Of a DNA stretch of 64,000 nucleotides, positions 57,655-64,000 are shown in pieces. Within the stretch, counting starts at the first letter, position 1. Every line of letters starts with the position of its first letter. Below the pieces are notes generated by a model. It was not told where the DNA came from, did no database searches, and saw only the letters and a program-made list of their open reading frames with translations. The translations under genes were made by a program, and so were the position numbers. This DNA is from Siphonodentalium dalli. Taxonomy: Eukaryota; Mollusca; Scaphopoda; Gadilida; Siphonodentaliidae. The DNA lies in NCBI GenBank assembly GCA_032622095.1, contig CP136067.1, forward strand, positions 83,292,705 to 83,356,704, in the 5' to 3' direction.

Positions 57655-58730
57655 GTACGTGGCGTAATTGGCGGCATAGAACACGTTATACTCGTATAAT
57701 GATCATGAAGAACATAGTTTTCATTCGCTTATCACAAGACGTCTAAGCTGATACTGATCGACGTTCTATAACACTCCCTTATGGGAAAGACCAGAACTCT
57801 AAGTGGTTACTTATCTGTTAGACATAATCTTTCCTTTCGTATTACATAATTTTCACGTGAAATTGAATAAAATCGCGCTCTCATTAAATACAATGTGTAT
57901 TTGTCATTATGGTGTGACCACCTAGTTTTCTTTAACCATACTATATAGCATGCTGCATCTCCTCCAGTATCAAATTGCAAACTTGGTGAAATTTCATTAT
58001 GTTAAAGATGCCCGGTCCGATTTAACACCCTCAAACAGGTCAGGCACACCCTGAATTCAACTATTATAGTTATTTTCAACTTTAATATATAAATACGGAT
58101 ATTGTTATTTTGTGAATTCGATACAAGAGGCATAGCGCAAATCATATTTAAAAATAAGTCGGTACCATGTTTGTTGTGTGACAAAATAATTTGTCCCGAC
58201 CCGCGCGAATGATTAATCATGATGACACATGCTAAGAACGTCAAATATCATTCAATTGGTCTAAATATTGTTATGGGGGAGCGATTGAGTGATTATGTTA
58301 ATGTCATTTAGAAAGACCTCCTTGTGTAATTATTAACTAACTAACGCGACGCAAAACGAATTATATCTGGAGACTGTTCATTTGCTGTAATGTTGATGCC
58401 AGTGGAATTTGGCTACCCGATCCTTACAATGCTATGCGCTACCATGGCAACCTGTTTAAACTTGTATAGGCCCTGGCAGCGCTAACAAGACCTTATCTTT
58501 ATAGATTGAGATCCGATCTCCAGCTGCTGGCATCGCTAACATTGTCAACACTTTTTTCAGAAGTCACATTTTAAAGAGCGACCCAAACTTTCCCCAAGCC
58601 CACCCACCCAATAGGTGAATTTGACTTAAGTAAGACCGAAGTTTCTCGTTTGTGGTGTTATATATAAATGTTTCAGACAAATCCGTTATTTAGCCGAAAG
58701 TACGTTATATATAGTTATATATACACTCTT
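57655..58730 (+). other. SLC22 intron 6, left part; no next exon found
   Basis: I searched for the expected TM11-TM12 coding segment and found none. A block near 58440-58550 (TAGGCCCTGGCAGCGCTAAC, GAGATCCGATCTCCAGCTG) recurs at 58960-59125 and 59650-59810. Confidence 0.45.
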
Positions 58731-58734
58731 AAAC

Positions 58735-58922
58735 AATAGGTACTCTGGAGTACCTACGTAGGTACTGAACTTGTCTCGTTGGGAGTACCAAACCTGTTGG
58801 TACTCTTGAGTACCTAATATCCAGGTACTGTTACTCTGGAGTACCCGCCTGGGTACACTGGGGTACCAAAACTGTTGGTACTCTGGAGTACCTATCTGGG
58901 TACTCTGGGGTACCAAATATCT
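58735..58922. repeat. GGTACTCTGGAGTACC palindrome array
   Basis: Variants of the 16-bp palindrome recur four to six times with CCAAACCTGTTGGTAC-type spacers. Minus-strand frames through it are spurious. Confidence 0.85.
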
Positions 58923-59125
58923 AGATATAGTTCTTTTTGTTAACAAAGTTATAGATGCCAACAGAAGAAGAGCGGATCTCTAGCTAGAAAGATCAGATCT
59001 TGTTAGCGCTGTCAGGGCCTAACATTTAACAGATTTCCGTGGTGACGTATATATGTAACATTTTGTTGACAATGTTAGCGGTACCAACAGACAGAGATCT
59101 GATCTCAAGCTAGAAAGATCAGATC

Positions 59126-59646
59126 CAGGGTCCGGGCTGGACCAAAATTTACTTTTGCCAAATAATTTGCCAAATGAAAATATTTTTTGTCAAATTCTTT
59201 TAGAATTTGCTAAATGCTATCCCTGATAGTATAATTTTCTGCAACATTGAGTGTTATTTTGTGGTTTATCACACAACAATAAACCAATCACCGAACAATA
59301 CAATTGAACAAGATTTGCTTCACCAGAAGGGCACATTACACGAGGATTAGCTATGTAAACACCACTACCACATTAAATACGGGTAATCCCTTCACCCAGG
59401 CACCCATACTAATATTATCAGATTAACTGCATCTTAATAAAGGTGTTAACTTTTCCTAGACCTTATAAAACACCACTAATACGATTGTGAGAGTTTCCTG
59501 AAATGCATTGATTGACCAATATTTTTCAACTTTCTTTAGGAATTAAAAAGTTACTTGCCAAAACGTTTGCCATATGAACATATTTTTTGCCAAATGTGAA
59601 TTATTTTTGCCATTGGCAAATTTGGCGAGTGGCAGCGCGAACCCTG
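59126..59646. mobile_element. Small hAT-type MITE, 521 bp
   Basis: The ends CAGGGTCCGGGCTGG and (opposite strand) CAGGGTTCGCGCTGC are inverted repeats. Flanking 8-mers ATCAGATC (59118-59125) and ATCACATC (59647-59654) match at 7 of 8 positions. It has no coding capacity, and TTTGCCAAAT-type words recur near both ends. It is inserted in the repeat that flanks the satellite. Confidence 0.72.
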
Positions 59647-59811
59647 ATCACATCTTGTTAGCGCTGCCAGTGCCTAACATTTTAAAACAAATTTCCGTGG
59701 TAGCGCATAACATTTTGTTAATAATATTAGCGGATCAAGCAAACTGAGATCGGATCTCAAGCTATAACGATAAGATCTTGTCAGGGCTGCCGGGGCCTAT
59801 CTTTTTAAACA

Positions 59812-62800
59812 GATTCCCCGTGGTAGCGTATAACATAGTAAGGATCGGGTGGATTCCCCGTGGTAGCGTATAACATAGTAAGGATCGGGTGAGTCCCCGT
59901 GGTAGCGTATAACATCGTAAGGATCGGGTGGATTCCCCGTGGTAGCGTATAACATCGTAAGGATCGGGTGGATTCCCCGTGGTAGCGTATAACATCGTAC
60001 GGATCGGGTGGATTCCCCGTGGTAGCGTATAACATCGTAAGGATCGGGTGGATTCCCCGTGGTAGCGTATAACATCGTAAGGATCGGGTGGATTCCCCGT
60101 GGTAGCGTATAACATCGTAAGGATCGGGTGAGTCCCCGTGGTAGCGTATAACATCGTAAGGATCGGGTGGATTCCCCGTGGTAGCGTATAACATCGTAAG
60201 GATCGGGTGGATTCCCCGTGGTAGCGTATAACATCGTAAGGATCGGGTGGATTCCCCGTGGTAGCGTATAACATCGTAAGGATCGGGTGGATTCCCCGTG
60301 GTAGCGTATAACATCGTAAGGATCGGGTGGATTCCCCGTGGTAGCGTATAACATCGTACGGATCGGGTGAGTCCCCGTGGTAGCGTATAACATCGTAAGG
60401 ATCGGGTGGATTCCCCGTGGTAGCGTATAACATCGTAAGGATCGGGTGGATTCCCCGTGGTAGCGTATAACATCGTAAGGATCGGGTGGATTCCCCGTGG
60501 TGGCGTATAACATCGTAAGGATCCGGTGGATTCCCCGTGGTAGCGTATAACATCGTACGGATCGGGTGAGTCCCCGTGGTAGCGTATAACATCGTAATGA
60601 TCGGGTGGATTCCCCGTGGTGGCGTATAACATCGTAAGGATCGGGTGAGTCTCCGTGGTAGCGTATAACATCGTAAGGATCGGGTGGATTCCCCGTGGTG
60701 GCGTATAGCATCGTAAGGATCGGGTGGATTCCCCGTGGTGGCGTATAACATCGTAAGGATCGGGTGGATTCCCCGTGGTAGCGTATAACATCGTAATGAT
60801 CGGGTGGATTCCCCGTGGTGGCGTATAACATCGTAAGGATCGGGTGGATTCCCCGTGGTAGCGTATAACATCGTAAGGATCGGGTGGATTCCCCGTGGTA
60901 GCGTATAACATCGTAATGATCGGATGGATTCCCCGTGGTAGCGTATACCATCGTAAGGATCGGGTGGATTCCTCGTGGTAGCGTATAACATCGTAAGGAT
61001 GGGGTGGATTCCCCGTGGTAGCGTATAACATCGTAATGATCGGGTGGATTCCCCGTGGTAGCGTATAACATCGTAAGGATCGGGTGAGTCCCCGTGGTAG
61101 CGTATAACATCGTAATGATCGGGTGAGTCCCCGTGGTAGCGTATAACATCGTAAGGATCGGGTGGATTCCCCGTGGTAGCGTATAACATCGTAAGGATCG
61201 GGTGGATTCCCCGTGGTAGCGTATAACATCGTAAGGATCGGGTGAGTCCCCGTGGTAGCGTATAACATCGTAATGATCGGGTGAGTCCCCGTGGTAGCGT
61301 ATAACATCGTAAGGATCGGGTGGATTCCCCGTGGTAGCGTATAACATCGTAAGGATCGGGTGGATTCCCCGTGGTAGCGTATAACATCGTAAGGATCGGG
61401 TGAGTCCCCGTGGTGGCGTATAACATCGTAAGGATCGGGTGAGTCCCCGTGGTAGCGTATAACATCGTAAGGATCGGGTGGATTCCCCGTGGTAGCGTAT
61501 AACATCGTAAGGATCGGGTGGATTCCCCGTGGTAGCGTATAACATCGTAAGGATCGGGTGGATTCCCCGTGGTAGCGTATAACATCGTAAGGATCGGGTG
61601 AGTCCCCGAGGTAGCGTATAACATCGTAAGGATCGGGTGGATTCCTCGTGGTAGCGTATAACATCGTAAGGATCGGGTGGATTCCCCGTGGTAGCGTATA
61701 ACATCGTAAGGATCGGATGAGTCCCCGTGGTAGCGTATAACATCGTAATGATCGGGTGAGTCCCCGTGGTAGCGTATAACATCGTAATGATCGGGTGGAT
61801 TCCCCGTGGTAGCGTATAACATCGTAAGGATCGGGTGAGTCCCCGTGGTAGCGTATAACATCGTAAGGATCGGGTGAGTCCCCGTGGTAGCGTATAACAT
61901 CGTAAGGATCGGGTGGATTCCCCGTGGTAGCGTATAACATCATAAGGATCGGGTGGATTCCCCGTGGTAGCGTATAACATCGTAAGGATCGGGTGAGTCC
62001 CCGTGGTAGCGTATAACATCGTAAGGATCGGGTGGATTCCCCGTGGTAGCGTATAACATCGTAATGATCGGGTGGATTCCCCGTGGTAGCGTATAACATC
62101 GTAATGATCGGATGGATTCCTCGTGGTGGCGTATAACATCGTAAGGATCGGGTGGATTCCCCGTGGTAGCGTATAACATCGTAAGGATCGGATGGATTCC
62201 CCGTGGTAGCGTATAACATCGAAAGGATCGGGTGAGTCCCCGTGGTAGCGTATAACATCGTAAGGATCGGTGGATTCCCCGTGGTAGCGTATAACATCGT
62301 AAGGATCGGGTGGATTCCCCGTGGTAGCGTATAACATCGTAAGGATCGGATGAGTCCCCGTGGTAGCGTATAACATCATAAGGATCGGGTGGATTCCCCG
62401 TGGTAGCGTATAACATCGTAATGATCGGGTGGATTCCCCGTGGTAGCGTATAACATCGTAATGATCGGGTGGATTCCCCGTGGTAGCGTATAACATCGTA
62501 AGGATCGGGTGAGTCCCCGTGGTAGCGTATAACATCGTAAGGATCGGGTGAGTCCCCGTGGTAGCGTATAACATCGTAAGGATCGGGTGGATTCCCCGTG
62601 GTAGCGTATAACATCATAAGGATCGGGTGGATTCCCCGTGGTAGCGTATAACATCGTAAGGATCGGGTGAGTCCCCGTGGTAGCGTATAACATCGTAAGG
62701 ATCGGGTGGATTCCCCGTGGTAGCGTATAACATCGTAATGATCGGGTGGATTCCCCGTGGTAGCGTATAACATCGTAATGATCGGATGGATTCCCCGTGG

Positions 62801-64000
62801 TGGCGTATAACATCGTAAGGATCGGGTGGATTCCCCGTGGTAGCGTATAACATCGTAAGGATCGGATGGATTCCCCGTGGTAGCGTATAACATCGTAAGG
62901 ATCGGGTGAGTCCCCGTGGTAGCGTATAACATCGTAAGGATCGGGTGGATTCCCCGTGGTAGCGTATAACATCGTAAGGATCGGGTGGATTCCCCGTGGT
63001 AGCGTATAACATCGTAAGGATCGGGTGGATTCCCCGTGGTAGCGTATAACATCGTAAGGATCGGGTGGATTCCCCGTGGTAGCGTATAACATCGTAATGA
63101 TCGGGTGGATTCCCCGTGGTAGCGTATAACATCGTAAGGATCGGGTGAGTCCCCGTGGTAGCGTATAACATCGTAAGGATCGGGTGGATTCCCCGTGGTA
63201 GCGTATAACATCGTAAGGATCGGGTGGATTCCACGTGGTAGCGTATACCATCGTAAGGATCGGGTGAGTCCCCGTGGTAGCGTATAACATCGTAAGGATC
63301 GGGTGGATTCCCCGTGGTAGCGTATAACATCATAAGGATCGGGTGGATTCCCAGTGGTAGCGTATAACATCGTAAGGATCGGGTGAGTCCCCGTGGTAGC
63401 GTATAACATCGTAAGGATCGGGTGGATTCCCCGTGGTAGCGTATAACATCGTAATGATCGGGTGGATTCCCCGTGGTAGCGTATAACATCGTAATGATCG
63501 GATGGATTCCCCGTGGTGGCGTATAACATCGTAAGGATCGGGTGGGTTCCCCGTGGTAGCGTATAACATCGTAAGGATCGGGTGGATTCCCCGTGGTAGC
63601 GTATAACATCGTAAGGATCGGGTGAGTCCCCGTGGTAGCGTATAACATCGTAAGGATCGGGTGGATTCCCCGTGGTAGCGTATAACATCATAAGGATCGG
63701 GTGGATTCCCCGTGGTAGCGTATAACATCGGAAGGATCGGGTGAGTCCCCGTGGTAGCGTATAACATCGTAAGGATCGGGTGGATTCCCCGTGGTAGCGT
63801 ATAACATCGTAATGATCGGGTGGATTCCCCGTGGTAGCGTATAACATCGTAATGATCGGATGGATTCCCCGTGGTGGCGTATAACATCGTAAGGATCGGG
63901 TGGATTCCCCGTGGTAGCGTATAACATCGTAAGGATCGGATGTATTCCCCGTGGTAGCGTATAACATCGTAAGGATCGGGTGGATTCCCCGTGGTAGCGT
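59812..64000. repeat. 40-bp satellite array (39/40-bp units), ~105 copies, continues past window
   Basis: The unit is GATTCCCCGTGGTAGCGTAT plus AACATCGTAAGGATCGGGTG. A 39-bp form has AGTCCCC for GATTCCCC. Point variants (CATAAGG, GTAATGATCGG, GTGGTGGCG, GGATCGGATG) recur in fixed order every 358 bp on the right (markers at 62615, 63331 and 63689), so higher-order repeats exist. All three minus frames are nearly stop-free, giving chance frames up to 925 residues built of a 40-residue cycle. These are not genes. The array lies in the last visible intron of the transporter. Confidence 0.97.

Noticed and set aside
59762..63967. Overlapping minus-strand open frames of 185-925 codons
   Set aside because: They cycle through one 40-residue pattern dictated by the 40-bp satellite and are open in all three frames. 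There is no domain or independent coding evidence.
59812..64000. CRISPR array
   Set aside because: Repeats are contiguous with no unique spacers, and the setting is an intron of an animal gene.

Overview
This window is animal nuclear DNA: AT-rich, intron-bearing and dominated by transposable elements and satellites. It has no operons, rRNA or tRNA genes that I can recognise. The repeat style (Jockey/CR1-like LINEs, hAT elements, TA-target foldback elements, long poly(C)/poly(G) tracts, short-unit satellites) suggests a marine invertebrate, perhaps a lophotrochozoan or lower deuterostome. The sequence alone does not settle the species.

The one clear host gene is an SLC22-family organic ion transporter on the + strand. 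Six coding exons lie at 38240-38536, 40741-41162, 43061-43291, 46260-46394, 49305-49387 and 57531-57654. All have GT-AG boundaries and compatible phases, and together they give about 430 residues with family hallmarks in order. The last ~100 residues are not found before the window ends. The introns carry a LINE scrap, two hairpin elements, a 25-bp satellite, a zinc-finger fossil, a foldback-element copy and, in the last intron, a 40-bp satellite that runs off the right edge.

Layout. 1-10.5 kb: LINE fragments in both orientations and a 1.5-kb TIR element. 10.7-18.9 kb: a foldback element with ~1-kb inverted arms and a minisatellite loop, its right arm split by a second TIR element; both are flanked by TA. 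21.4-35.8 kb: one 14.37-kb hAT-type element with matching TIRs and a perfect 8-bp target duplication. Inside it are an intact 1134-residue LINE polyprotein, an intact 462-residue ORF1-like protein, several tandem arrays, a gag-like fragment and a gutted hAT transposase (BED finger and dimerisation domain kept, catalytic core missing). 36-38.1 kb: repeats dense in TGACCTTGA/TCAAGGTCA pairs, then 122-bp repeats carrying GCGCATGCGC palindromes, just upstream of the transporter. 38.2-64 kb: the transporter gene and its repeat-filled introns.

The strongest novel points are the giant hAT element, a 32-bp minisatellite that duplicated the 5' splice site of transporter exon 4 six times, the nested TA-target foldback elements, and a 40-bp satellite whose likely seed sequence is still visible beside it. 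All calls were made by eye; no alignment or database search was run.
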